NCBI RefSeq assembly: GCF_039522605.1
Contig: NZ_BAAADS010000025.1
Location: 434,001-498,000, forward strand
Reading direction: 5' to 3'
Length of the DNA stretch: 64,000 nt
Origin: Lentibacillus siamensis
GTDB lineage: Bacteria; Bacillota; Bacilli; Bacillales; Amphibacillaceae
Both the position numbers and the translations under genes were made by a program. Positions 51,108-59,404 of the stretch are shown here, piece by piece (the first letter of the stretch is position 1; the number at the start of each line of letters is the position of its first letter). The notes under the pieces were generated by a model. The model had not been told where the DNA came from, did no database searches, and saw only the letters and a program-made list of their open reading frames with translations.

Positions 51108-51719
51108 TTATTTAAGACTGATCTCAATGCTTTCTGTTCCGAAAAATCCGGTCTGACAATGCAGGACAGCATTTTTCAGTTTGAAATCTTTCGGTACTTC
51201 AAACGCAACTTTACCCGATTTGCTCAGCCCTGGATTGATTTGGGTCAGGAAGAATTCGCTGGCAACATTACCCATCGCCATTAATACTTGACCATCTGTG
51301 ACCGCTTCGTATGTTGTACCATCCGATGTCTTTATTTCAAAGTAGCCGGAATTAATCGTTAACGGTTCCTTTTGGCCGTTTTTCACCGTCACATCCATAA
51401 GAACAAATTTGCCGCTTGTTTTAGCATCTTCAGTAAACTGATTTCCACTTTCAATCACACTGGTCGTTTTGACATTTTTAACAGTGAACCCAACATCTGC
51501 AATGGTCGCTGTCTCACCTATCCCTGCCTTCTTCACTTTGGATGCTTTTTCTTCTTTTTCAGCACCACTTTCAGCTGACTGTTCCTGATTCGATTGATCA
51601 CTTTCTCCTGAAGCAGTATCCGAGGATCCATCTCCGCCGGAAAAAAGACTAATAATAATTACTAAAACAACAACTGCACCAATCGCAGTCAGGCATCCGG
51701 TAAATAATTTTTTCATCAT
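51108..51719 (-). CDS. Secreted/anchored DUF4352 protein
   Basis: 203 residues. One N-terminal membrane helix (LTAIGAVVVLVIIISLFSGG), a Ser/Glu/Lys-rich linker, then a DUF4352 immunoglobulin-like domain (IGETATIADVGFTVKNVKTT, KFVLMDVTVKNGQKEPLTINSGYFEIKTSDG, LNPG-like INPGLSKSGKVAFEVP). Extracytoplasmic, membrane-anchored, function unknown; the domain is common in Firmicutes. ATG at 51719 after GGGGG. Confidence 0.85.
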   Translation of the reverse strand: MMKKLFTGCLTAIGAVVVLVIIISLFSGGDGSSDTASGESDQSNQEQSAESGAEKEEKASKVKKAGIGETATIADVGFTVKNVKTTSVIESGNQFTEDAKTSGKFVLMDVTVKNGQKEPLTINSGYFEIKTSDGTTYEAVTDGQVLMAMGNVASEFFLTQINPGLSKSGKVAFEVPKDFKLKNAVLHCQTGFFGTESIEISLK

Positions 51720-51800
51720 TAATACCCCCAATTAAGAATGTAACTTCATATTATCAGTTGGGGTATGCAAAAATATGAATACCTGGTTCCTCATAACCAA

Positions 51801-51844
51801 TTCACAATCCAAGAAAGTTATGTTACAATCGAACAAACGTTCCG
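51801..51844 (+). promoter_or_regulatory. Promoter with consensus LexA (SOS) box before yolD-like gene
   Basis: -35 TTCACA (51801-51806), 17 bp, -10 TACAAT (51824-51829), then CGAACAAACGTTCC (51830-51843) directly behind the -10. It fits the Bacillus LexA consensus CGAACRNRYGTTYC at every position. DNA damage should therefore induce the gene. Confidence 0.9.
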
Positions 51845-51861
51845 TAAAGAAGGTGATATAT

Positions 51862-52191
51862 ATGATTAATGACCGTGGTTCAAAAAAATGGATTGGTTCA
51901 ACGATGATGATTCCTGAACATGTCCAGATGCTGAGGGAAATTTTTGCTGAGATGGAATTTAAGAAAAAACCCCTCATTGATGAGCAGCAGCGTGAAGAAA
52001 TCGATATGAAGCTGCAATGCGCCATCCATAACGATCTTCCTGTTGAAATCGTATATTTCGCTGAACATGATTTTGCAGTAACAAAGGGAAAAGTCAGCGA
52101 AATTAATATGGAGAAGAAAAGCTTATATCTAAAGCACTCTGCAACAAATAACATCACTTTTGACAGTATTTTGGAAGTAACCGTCCTGTGA
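51862..52191 (+). CDS. YolD-like protein, SOS-controlled
   Basis: 109 residues. DRGSKKWIGSTMMIPEHVQM near the start is the YolD signature, followed by LREIFAEMEFKKKPLIDEQQ, LPVEIVYFAEHDFAVTKGKV and ITFDSILEVTVL. YolD-like proteins are usually encoded before a UvrX/DinB-type Y-family polymerase and are thought to assist it. Here no polymerase gene follows; a methyltransferase converges from the other side. ATG at 51862 after AAGGTGATATAT. Solitary yolD genes do occur. Confidence 0.9.
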   Translation: MINDRGSKKWIGSTMMIPEHVQMLREIFAEMEFKKKPLIDEQQREEIDMKLQCAIHNDLPVEIVYFAEHDFAVTKGKVSEINMEKKSLYLKHSATNNITFDSILEVTVL

Positions 52192-52211
52192 ATTCAGGGC
52201 GATTGCCTCGA

Positions 52212-52922
52212 TCATTTTGCTGATGTAGCTTTAATAAGTAAAAAATGCGGATTGGTCATGAGATACTGATAGGATTTAGCAGCCATTTCCTTCATGTCTG
52301 GTTGAGGAGTCGGTTCAATCAGCTGATCCAGCGTAAAAAAACGCACCGTCTCCCCTACTATATCCTGCATCGGCCGGCGGAAAAAACTGACATCAATCGT
52401 GATGTTCGGCTTTTCCCATCTGTCCGTCAAAAGCTGTGTTTCAAAATAATCCTTGCATTGGAATCTCGAAAAATCCATGAACGGATGATGAACAGAAAAC
52501 AGCAATACGCCACCTGTTTTCAAAACGCGGTTAAATTCCCTGAATGCCGCCTCCCAATCCCGCAAATAGTGCAGTGTTAATGAACTGACGATGACATCAA
52601 AGGAATCATCCTCAAAGGGCAATGTCTCCTGCAAGTCATGACAAAGAATGGTCGCCCTGTCACCCAGTCGTTTCCGGGCTTCTTTGACCATTTCCGAACT
52701 CACATCAATTCCGGTAACTTCTGCACCCCGCTCCACCAATCGTGCAAGGTACCACCCTGCCGAACATCCGGCATCAAGCACCTTTTTCCCAGATAAATCC
52801 TCGGGAAGTGCAGCCATCATTGCCGGCCGCTCGTAGTATGCGTTATATGGACTCATTTCATCAATATCGTTCTGATACGTACCGGCCAATTTGTCATATG
52901 TATGTTTTGTTGAATTCTCCAA
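52212..52922 (-). CDS. Class I SAM-dependent methyltransferase
   Basis: 236 residues, intact, unlike the broken relative at 17.7 kb. GKKVLDAGCSAGWYLARLVERGAEVTGIDVSSEMVK (motif I and acidic loop), FEDDSFDVIVSSLTLHYLRDW (motif II/III) and an end KSYQYLMTNPHFLLIKATS. UbiE/SmtA-like small-molecule methyltransferase; substrate unknown. TTG start at 52922 placed 5 nt after GGGAGGTGA. It converges on the yolD-like gene without a clear terminator between. Confidence 0.88.
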   Translation of the reverse strand: MENSTKHTYDKLAGTYQNDIDEMSPYNAYYERPAMMAALPEDLSGKKVLDAGCSAGWYLARLVERGAEVTGIDVSSEMVKEARKRLGDRATILCHDLQETLPFEDDSFDVIVSSLTLHYLRDWEAAFREFNRVLKTGGVLLFSVHHPFMDFSRFQCKDYFETQLLTDRWEKPNITIDVSFFRRPMQDIVGETVRFFTLDQLIEPTPQPDMKEMAAKSYQYLMTNPHFLLIKATSAK

Positions 52923-53068
52923 TTAACTCACCTCCCACACAAAATGATATATGATTATTTTACCATAACAGCACGGAGGACGAACTCAAATCAGTCCCGG
53001 GAACGATACACAAACAATCAAATTACTATATAATAACCATTACAGATACATACTTGGGAGGAATCAAA

Positions 53069-54874
53069 ATGAAGAACACGATGAATCAAACATGGAATCT
53101 GGAATCATTGTACCCGGGCGGTAAAGATTCCGAGTCATTACATAAACGAATCGCTCAGTTAAAAAGCCAGATCAAATCATTCCCGCTCGAAATAGATACT
53201 GCAGAGCCTTCAGACATAGAAGATATTGTCCATATTTTGCGCGAGCTCCAAACATTTTCAGCAATGGCCGAGGAACTGGACGACTATGTTTATTGCCTGT
53301 ATGCAGTCCACGTGAATGACCCGGATGTTGGTAATTTAATGGAGGAAAGCGGCAAAATTCAGGCCGATTTTGAGACTATCCGACTTGATATGGATCAACT
53401 GCTTGCAGAAATGTCGGAAGCTGAGTGGACTGCACTTCTAAAAAATGAAGAAGTTCAGGAATATCAATTCCATTTACAGGAGCGGAAACGCAGGTTGAGT
53501 GACAAACTTCCAGCAAAAATGGAAAAACTGATTAACCAACTTTCGATAAACGGATTTGCCGGCTGGGAAGATTATTATGAACAAGTAATGGGCAATCTCC
53601 GGATCCCGCTGGAAAAAGACGGTCAAACAGAAGAACTGTCTGTTGAGCAAGCTTTCAGCAACGCCATGTTCGCCGAAGACCGCACATTACGAAAAAACTC
53701 GGCCCACGCACTCGTGAACGTTTGTGAAGCGAATGCTGAAACATTTAAAACCGTTCTAAACCGGATCAGCGGGTACCGGCTTGATACGTACAATCTCCGC
53801 GGATGGAACAACCTGTTAAAAGAAGCGCTCGACGAAAACCGCATTGACGAACAATCGATACAGGCAATGCTGATGGCCATCAAGGAAAACAGTGATGCTG
53901 CACAAACGTATTACAAACGGAAAGCTGCCGTAATGGGACTTGATAAGCTAAGCTGGTATGATACGGACGCTCCAGCATTTTCAAGCAACAAAACGATTTC
54001 GTATGATGAAGCGGCGGACATCATTATTACTCGGTTCCATTCCTTTAGTGAAAAACTGGGAGATTTTGCGGAAAAAGCATTCCGGGAAGGCTGGATTGAA
54101 TCGGAAGACCGGAAAGGCAAAATGCAAGGTGGATTCTGTGCAAATATGACGTACTCCAACGAGAGCCGGATTTTCCTGACATTCAGAGGAACCTATCAGG
54201 ATGTCGTCACAATCGCACATGAACTCGGGCATGCATATCACAATCATATTTTGCATAACGAACCGGAATTTGCCAGTCAAGTCAGCACCAGTGTTGCCGA
54301 GACAGCATCCACCTTCATGGAAAACCTGGTACTCGATGCTGCAATTGATCATGCGGAAAGTGAAACGGATCAACTTTCTTTACTTGAACTGAAAATTATT
54401 AACGGCCTGAAATACCAAGTAACTGTTCCTGCCATGTTTCGTTTTGAGCAAAAACTTTACGAAAAAAGAAAACAGGGCCTGCTGACAGCTGGGGAAATCT
54501 CCAGCTTAATGGAGAACGAATTTTCACAGGTATATGGTGATGCACTTGATGAAGTCAATCCATTTGAATGGGTTACCGTCCCCCATCTTTATGATACCGA
54601 GCAGGCATTTTACAATTTCCCATATACTGTCGGCTACCTGTTCAGCAATGGTATTTACGCACTGGCACAAGAGCAAGGCAGCCAATTTCCTGACACATAT
54701 GACGAGATCCTGCGAAACACAGGACGAATGACCGTTGAACAATTAGCGGCGACCTATTTAAGTAAGGATATGAAAGAGAAAGAATTCTGGAATGCAGCAC
54801 TGCAACCGGTACAGGATGCGATTGAAACGTATCTGCAGTTGACGGAAAAGTATGTCGGCCGCACGTCCATATAA
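53069..54874 (+). CDS. pepF: Oligoendopeptidase F (M3 metallopeptidase)
   Basis: 601 residues. The zinc motif HELGH stands in TIAHELGHAYHNHILHNEPEF near residue 390, with the downstream Glu in SVAETASTFMENLVLD. The N-terminal two thirds are the helical M3 scaffold (MNQTWNLESLYPGGKDSESL start), and the end AATYLSKDMKEKEFWNAALQ is typical. Cytosolic enzyme that cleaves oligopeptides of about 7-17 residues; it could process peptides imported by Opp, whose binding protein is at the other end of the window. ATG at 53069 after GGGAGGA. Own terminator follows. Confidence 0.93.
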   Translation: MKNTMNQTWNLESLYPGGKDSESLHKRIAQLKSQIKSFPLEIDTAEPSDIEDIVHILRELQTFSAMAEELDDYVYCLYAVHVNDPDVGNLMEESGKIQADFETIRLDMDQLLAEMSEAEWTALLKNEEVQEYQFHLQERKRRLSDKLPAKMEKLINQLSINGFAGWEDYYEQVMGNLRIPLEKDGQTEELSVEQAFSNAMFAEDRTLRKNSAHALVNVCEANAETFKTVLNRISGYRLDTYNLRGWNNLLKEALDENRIDEQSIQAMLMAIKENSDAAQTYYKRKAAVMGLDKLSWYDTDAPAFSSNKTISYDEAADIIITRFHSFSEKLGDFAEKAFREGWIESEDRKGKMQGGFCANMTYSNESRIFLTFRGTYQDVVTIAHELGHAYHNHILHNEPEFASQVSTSVAETASTFMENLVLDAAIDHAESETDQLSLLELKIINGLKYQVTVPAMFRFEQKLYEKRKQGLLTAGEISSLMENEFSQVYGDALDEVNPFEWVTVPHLYDTEQAFYNFPYTVGYLFSNGIYALAQEQGSQFPDTYDEILRNTGRMTVEQLAATYLSKDMKEKEFWNAALQPVQDAIETYLQLTEKYVGRTSI

Positions 54875-54890
54875 TGCTTTTTAACATACA

Positions 54891-54949
54891 AACAATGACA
54901 GCTACCCCACTGACTTCAGGGGTGGTTATCATTGTTACTGTCTTTTTTG
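54891..54949. terminator. Terminator behind pepF, overlapping the end of a small minus-strand gene
   Basis: AACAATGACAGCTACCCC / GGGGTGGTTATCATTGTT, 10-nt loop, then TCTTTTTTG on the plus strand. Part of the stem codes the last residues of the 43-residue protein on the other strand. Confidence 0.85.
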
Positions 54950-55047
54950 TTAACATGTTTACCCCAATAAAAACCTGATTTACCCATAAAATATAATAAA
55001 CAAGCAGATGACAAAACAACTAAATTGGCATACACAAAACCCATCAT
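54916..55047 (-). CDS. 43-residue single-TM membrane protein
   Basis: ATG at 55047 (or 55044) with AGAAGTGAG upstream. The protein has one membrane helix (VYANLVVLSSACLLYFMG), then GFYWGKHVNKK and a polar Asn/Asp tail, stop TGA at 54916 inside the terminator stem. Upstream on the same strand a TTGACA box lies 34-39 bp before the start. Function unknown. Short proteins of this shape can be toxins of type I systems or components of membrane complexes; nothing here decides. Confidence 0.5.
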   Translation of the reverse strand: MMGFVYANLVVLSSACLLYFMGKSGFYWGKHVNKKDSNNDNHP

Positions 55048-55091
55048 CTCACTTCTTTCATACAATGGTGCTTTTAAACTTGTCAAATTAT

Positions 55092-55122
55092 GTTACCATA
55101 TCAATAACAACGATACGGTAAC
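55092..55122. promoter_or_regulatory. 11-bp inverted repeat in the leader of a small gene
   Basis: GTTACCATATC (55092-55102), 9 nt, GATACGGTAAC (55112-55122), one mismatch that would be a G-U pair in RNA. It directly abuts the ribosome site GGAAGGA of the 37-residue ORF, so as RNA it could hide translation start and as DNA it could be an operator. Confidence 0.6.
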
Positions 55123-55139
55123 GGAAGGAATGTTTTACG

Positions 55140-55253
55140 ATGGATATTTTGGGCATTTCACAAGAAAACTTTGTTATTGGCCTGGTCATTGGAGTGGCCC
55201 TTTTAACCGCAGCCATAGCAGCCATTGTTGCTGTAATTGAAGCTGGAGACTGA
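55140..55253 (+). CDS. 37-residue hydrophobic single-TM protein
   Basis: ATG at 55140, 10 nt after GGAAGGA. Starts MDILGISQENFVIG and continues as an Ala/Ile/Val-rich helix (GVALLTAAIAAIVAVIEAGD at the end), stop TGA at 55253. A good terminator lies 12 bp later, and a hairpin covers its leader, so it looks like a complete transcription unit. Single-helix peptides with this composition resemble small membrane regulators or toxins; identity unknown. Confidence 0.65.
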   Translation: MDILGISQENFVIGLVIGVALLTAAIAAIVAVIEAGD

Positions 55254-55265
55254 TTTTATAATTTG

Positions 55266-55298
55266 AAGGTTGCTTGTATAGCAATCTTTTTCTTTTTT
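55266..55298 (+). terminator. Terminator of the 37-residue ORF
   Basis: AAGGTTGCT / AGCAATCTT (9 bp, 5-nt loop) followed by TTTCTTTTTT. Confidence 0.85.
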
Positions 55299-55340
55299 GA
55301 GCGGAGTACATTTGCGATCTTTATAATGAAATCGTATCCC

Positions 55341-55533
55341 GCACGTTTGAGCTGGGGTTCGCTCGTTTGGGTGCTGACTTTGCACGTTTCAACCGCAGTT
55401 CGCACGTTTGTATGCTAACTTTGCACGTTTCAGCTGGAGTTCGCACGTTTGGGCACTGAGTTCGCTCGTTTGAGTGCCGACTTCGCTCGTTTGAGCCTGA
55501 TTTCGCTCGTTTGAGTGCTGACTTCGCTTTTAG
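55341..55533. repeat. 20/21-bp tandem array, GCWCGTTTGAG core, 10 units
   Basis: GC of each unit lies at 55341, 361, 382, 402, 423, 443, 464, 485, 505 and 526; steps are 20 or 21 bp. Two core variants, GCACGTTT (first half) and GCTCGTTT (second half). It occupies the gap between two convergent 3' ends. The core read on the other strand matches the array at 18.5 kb. Confidence 0.95.
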
Positions 55534-55548
55534 GTGACAACATTACAT

Positions 55549-56535
55549 TCAATCCCCATAACCGCTCTTTTTATACAACTCCTCAGGGGGTAGCTTTGAC
55601 CACTCTTTAATTGTTGCATTAGGATGACTCTCCGCATATTCCCGGGCAATATGATACCCAGCAACGTAGCCGAAATTCGTTGGAAAGCCCTTTCCCCCTC
55701 CGTAAAGTATATTGTGAATTTTTTCTTGGTCTGTGATATGTAATGGATTTTTAATTGTATTCCACAGTTTCTTTTCTTCCTCAGTACTCATATAGTTATA
55801 TAATGCTGTACTGGTTTGCCCGTATACCAGCGAGGCAAAATATTCCGCTTTGCCCTCAAAGAGGATAGAACCGAGTAAATCCCATTTATAATCTTCACCG
55901 AATTTTGCTGTCCAAGTGCTGTGATGATATTCATGAGCAACTGTACTTTTTACTGACGTCTCACTAAAAGATGACGAATAAAAAACTGAAATTTTGCCTT
56001 TTCCTACATTTATGCCCGCAAAATGCCCCTTATCCTGAGGCAGCAGACAAACTGTTGTGTCCGGACCCGGAAATTTTTTCGCTGATGTCTTTAAAGCCTC
56101 CATGATATATTTTTCGATATTGGAAGCTTTCAATACGCTGTTATTGCTTTTAATCCTGCCCAGATCTTGAGGCAGAGAAAAAGCATAATCGCTTACCAAA
56201 TGTGAATAGACTCCGCTGAAACATCGATCCTGAATCTGATCCACTACGATATCCTGCCATAGCTCATAGCGCTGACTCTCGCTTGACGAGTCCTCTATCT
56301 TTCGTACGTACTGATCCACCAGCTTATAGGCGGAAATCACATGAAAGGTCTGGCCATTTTCGTTTTTTGCAGTTGCCACAAGCTGTTTGTCAGTTTCCTC
56401 ATTTTGATTGGAACCTTTGTTGTTGGACTGCTGTGCATTTATTTGAGTGTCATCTTTTTCTTTTGAAACAGAATTCTCACACCCCGCCAAAAACACCATC
56501 ATCGCCAGAAAGATTATCATCATCACTTTTTTCAT
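55549..56535 (-). CDS. Lipoprotein with DUF2268 zinc-protease domain
   Basis: 328 residues. Signal peptide with lipobox FLAGCENS (Cys19), a Gln/Asn/Lys linker, then a DUF2268-type domain with the zinc motif HEYHH in SVKSTVAHEYHHSTWTAKFG (about residue 208) and the third-ligand candidate Glu in ILFEGKAEYFASLVYG. The end VAGYHIAREYAESHPNATIKEW is typical too. Predicted extracytoplasmic metallopeptidase, substrate unknown; B. subtilis YjaZ is a relative. Its 3' end faces the 20/21-bp array. Confidence 0.88.
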   Translation of the reverse strand: MKKVMMIIFLAMMVFLAGCENSVSKEKDDTQINAQQSNNKGSNQNEETDKQLVATAKNENGQTFHVISAYKLVDQYVRKIEDSSSESQRYELWQDIVVDQIQDRCFSGVYSHLVSDYAFSLPQDLGRIKSNNSVLKASNIEKYIMEALKTSAKKFPGPDTTVCLLPQDKGHFAGINVGKGKISVFYSSSFSETSVKSTVAHEYHHSTWTAKFGEDYKWDLLGSILFEGKAEYFASLVYGQTSTALYNYMSTEEEKKLWNTIKNPLHITDQEKIHNILYGGGKGFPTNFGYVAGYHIAREYAESHPNATIKEWSKLPPEELYKKSGYGD

Positions 56536-56644
56536 GAAACTTCCCCTTGCCTTACCTGCTTATACGATTAGACCAAGGTAGATGATTCAAAAAATTTGTA
56601 CAAAATGTCAAAAAAACTTCATCCCAACCATCAAACATTCCCAC

Positions 56645-56696
56645 TTGCTACTATAAATCGATGGTGTTATTATATACTGGTGACTAAAAAGTTACC
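56645..56696 (+). promoter_or_regulatory. Promoter and operator of the TetR/MFS operon
   Basis: TTGCTA (56645-56650), 17 bp, TATTAT (56668-56673), then the near-palindrome GGTGACTAAAAAGTTACC (56679-56696) over the start of transcription. This is a typical autoregulatory TetR-family operator. Confidence 0.8.
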
Positions 56697-56731
56697 ATAA
56701 GTAAACGTTGAGTCAAAATTGGAGGAACATC

Positions 56732-57604
56732 ATGACACAAAGACATGGGGAACTTTTGGATGCAGCGGTTCAATTGTTTCAACAACATGGTTTTCATGCC
56801 ACTTCGGTAGCGGATATCACCAAGGCATGTGGTATATCGAAGGGGGCTTTTTATAAACACTTCAGTTCAAAAGAAAGCATGATTTTGGAACTTCTGCAGC
56901 GTTATTATGATGACATATTCACGAAGGCGGACCGGTTTGCGGAAGATTTGCAGCAGTCGCCTCTGCTTGTGCTGAAGCGAAAAATCTCAGTTGAACTTGA
57001 AAAATCAATTGAATACAGATCTTTTTTTATTGCTTTAGTGACGGACTTTCCACCGTATGAAACAGGGGAAATATCGGAATTCCTGAACCGGATCCGGAAG
57101 ACACATCATCAATGGCACAGGCAGGCTTTGCTGGAAGCGTTCGGCCCGAAAATTAAAGCCTATGTAAATGATTTGACAATCATCATGGAAGGAATCATTC
57201 ACAGCTATTTAATGCGCATGACATGGACGGGACCAACATTGCCCCTTGATAGACTTGGGGATTTCATCGCTGAACGTTTGAAAGTGATGGTTGAGCATGA
57301 CGACGAACTGTCACCGATGCTTCCGGACTTCCCTGACAATGAGTCCAGTATTGCGATCATCGAAAACATGTATCATGATTTGAGCGAATTGTATACAGAG
57401 CTGAAGGCAGACACTAAAAAAACACCTTCCATCGAAAAAGATATCCAATCGATTGAATTGCTGATGGAAGAACTCGAACAGAAAACACCGCGGGAATTTT
57501 TAGTGGATGCACTGCTCATACAGTTGTATCGACGCTCTTATTTAAAAACGAAATTAACGAAAATAATAACAGTATGGGAAGTATGGAAAGGGGATTTGAC
57601 ATGA
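56732..57604 (+). CDS. TetR family regulator of the adjoining efflux pump
   Basis: 290 residues. N-terminal HTH GELLDAAVQLFQQHGFHATSVADITKACGISKGAFYKHFSSKE followed by a long ligand domain, about 90 residues longer than usual TetR proteins, with a helical C-terminal extension (SIEKDIQSIELLMEELEQKT). Represses its own operon, presumably released by a drug or fatty-acid-like ligand. ATG at 56732 after GGAGGA. Its stop overlaps the ATG of the pump gene (ATGA). Confidence 0.93.
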   Translation: MTQRHGELLDAAVQLFQQHGFHATSVADITKACGISKGAFYKHFSSKESMILELLQRYYDDIFTKADRFAEDLQQSPLLVLKRKISVELEKSIEYRSFFIALVTDFPPYETGEISEFLNRIRKTHHQWHRQALLEAFGPKIKAYVNDLTIIMEGIIHSYLMRMTWTGPTLPLDRLGDFIAERLKVMVEHDDELSPMLPDFPDNESSIAIIENMYHDLSELYTELKADTKKTPSIEKDIQSIELLMEELEQKTPREFLVDALLIQLYRRSYLKTKLTKIITVWEVWKGDLT

Positions 57605-59073
57605 GTGATACAGCAACTTCCTGGGATTTACCAGCAAAACAAAAAGCATTAATGATAACCGCTTTATTGACTGGCGCGTTTATGGGGATCATCAATGAAA
57701 CATTACTGGCTACCGCGCTGCCAACCATTCAGGAGGCATTTGACATCTCGCGTGGTGAAGTGCAATGGATGACCACCGCTTTTCTCATGACAAACGGGAT
57801 TATGATACCTGTTTCAGCATTTCTGATTGATCGATTTTCAACAAGAGGACTATTTTTAACCGCAATTGGGCTGTTTGGTGTTGGAACTGCGATTTCGGCG
57901 ATAGCACCTGTTTATCCGGTATTGCTGTTGGGACGCGTTGTACAGGCGTCTGGATCAGGCATTATGCTGCCTCTTTTAATGACGGTGTTGCTGGCGGTCA
58001 TTTCCGTTGAGCGGCGTGGTACTGCCATGGGGATGATCGGAATCGTCATTGCATTCGGCCCGGCAATTGGCCCAACACTATCAGGATGGCTTTTGGAACA
58101 TTTTACATGGCGTTCTTTATTCATTACCGTACTGCCGATTGTTGCAGTTACTATGATTATCGCAGCACTATTCTTACGGAATGTGACGGATCTGCGGAAA
58201 CCTAAAATTGACGTGTTGTCGATTATTTTGTCTTCCATCGGGTTCGGTTCATTTTTGTATGGATTCAGTATTGCATCTGAGAATGGCTGGGGAAGCACAA
58301 TTGTACTCTCATCAATAGGTGCAGGTGTAATCATCATTGGGTTGTTCATCTGGCGTCAGCTTGTCCTGAAAACACCAATGCTTGAGTTCCGTGTATTTCA
58401 ATTCCGGATATTCACCTTGGCCATCATTATCACGATGACAGTATTGGTATCATTAATTGGAGCAGAAACATTGCTGCCGCTGTTTATGCAGAACGTATTG
58501 CAGTTCTCTCCGCTTAAGTCCGGATTGATGCTGCTGCCGGGAGCTATCGTGATCGGTATTCTGTCACCGATAACCGGTCGGCTATTTGATAAGTTTGGTG
58601 CCAAGTGGCTGGCATTAATCGGACTCAGTATTGTAACGGTAACAACATTCATGTTTACGAGATTATCACTCGATACATCATTTACCTATTTAACGATTAT
58701 CTATGCGATTCGTATGTTCGGTCTGTCCTTTGCCCTAATGCCGGTAATGACATCCGCGTTGAACCAGCTGCCGCCAAAATGGTATGCGCATGGGTCAGCC
58801 ATGGCCAACACATTGCAGCAAATATCTGCATCCATCGGAACGGCAATCCTGGTGACACTGGTTGCAATGGGAACGAAAAATTTTGTTCCCGAACCGTCTG
58901 CCTCACCAGAGCTGGTCGGTATGCAGGCTCAGGTAGTCGGATATGAGTGGGCATTTATGGGCAGTACCATTCTTGCATTCATTGCATTTATTTTGGCACT
59001 GTTTCTTCACCCGCCTAAGAAAGAAAAAGAAATTGTCCGGCAGATTCACGGTGAAGATGCCAGTTTAAGATAA
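57601..59073 (+). CDS. MFS drug efflux transporter, DHA2 (14-TM, EmrB/LmrB-like)
   Basis: 490 residues with about 14 membrane segments. LTGAFMGIINETLLATALPTIQEAFDISRGEVQW start, motif A-like FSTRGLFLTAIGLFGVGTAIS, motif C in MIGIVIAFGPAIGPTLSGWLLEHFTWRSLF, and late LPPKWYAHGSAMANTLQQISASIGTAILV. Proton-driven export of drugs or lipophilic compounds. Overlaps the TetR gene by four bases (ATGA), so the two are one transcript. Charged C-terminus PPKKEKEIVRQIHGEDASLR. Confidence 0.93.
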   Translation: MSDTATSWDLPAKQKALMITALLTGAFMGIINETLLATALPTIQEAFDISRGEVQWMTTAFLMTNGIMIPVSAFLIDRFSTRGLFLTAIGLFGVGTAISAIAPVYPVLLLGRVVQASGSGIMLPLLMTVLLAVISVERRGTAMGMIGIVIAFGPAIGPTLSGWLLEHFTWRSLFITVLPIVAVTMIIAALFLRNVTDLRKPKIDVLSIILSSIGFGSFLYGFSIASENGWGSTIVLSSIGAGVIIIGLFIWRQLVLKTPMLEFRVFQFRIFTLAIIITMTVLVSLIGAETLLPLFMQNVLQFSPLKSGLMLLPGAIVIGILSPITGRLFDKFGAKWLALIGLSIVTVTTFMFTRLSLDTSFTYLTIIYAIRMFGLSFALMPVMTSALNQLPPKWYAHGSAMANTLQQISASIGTAILVTLVAMGTKNFVPEPSASPELVGMQAQVVGYEWAFMGSTILAFIAFILALFLHPPKKEKEIVRQIHGEDASLR

Positions 59074-59083
59074 TGTATGATTG

Positions 59084-59113
59084 AACTGTCCCATTGAATG
59101 GGGCAGTTTTTTG
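59084..59113 (+). terminator. Terminator of the TetR/MFS operon
   Basis: AACTGTCCCAT / ATGGGGCAGTT, tight loop, T6 tail. Confidence 0.9.
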
Positions 59114-59157
59114 TAAATGACAATTGGGGCAAGGCTGGTGGCTGCTTGATCCGTCTT

Positions 59158-59292
59158 TATCTGCGGATGCCCCATTTTATCGGCGGCTCCTACGATTTTA
59201 TCGGCGGGTTCGGCTATTTTATCAGCGGTTCCTACGACTTTATCGGCGGTATTAATCAATTCATCGGCGGCTTTGGCATTTTATTCGGCGCG
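59158..59292. repeat. 21-bp tandem array, TTTATCGGCGG core, 7 units
   Basis: TATC of the units lies at 59158 (degenerate), 59178, 59199, 59220, 59241, 59262 and 59282/3. Read on the minus strand the core spells Ala-Asp-Lys repeatedly, giving an apparent 64-codon ORF of A-D-K heptads that I do not accept as a gene. Between convergent MFS and APC genes; otherwise nothing in 59114-59404. Confidence 0.93.
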
Positions 59293-59404
59293 ATGCCCCT
59301 GTACCATTTTTCCGCCATATTTCTGGTCAGTACCTTCATATCCCACAAAAAAGCGGCAGAAGATGACTTGGCATCCACCGCCGCATATGATTACTTTTAA
59401 TATT

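Noticed and set aside
59065..59259. Minus-strand ORF of Ala-Asp-Lys heptads (64 codons)
   Set aside because: It is the array at 59.2 kb read as protein; it also runs through the MFS terminator and lacks a ribosome site.
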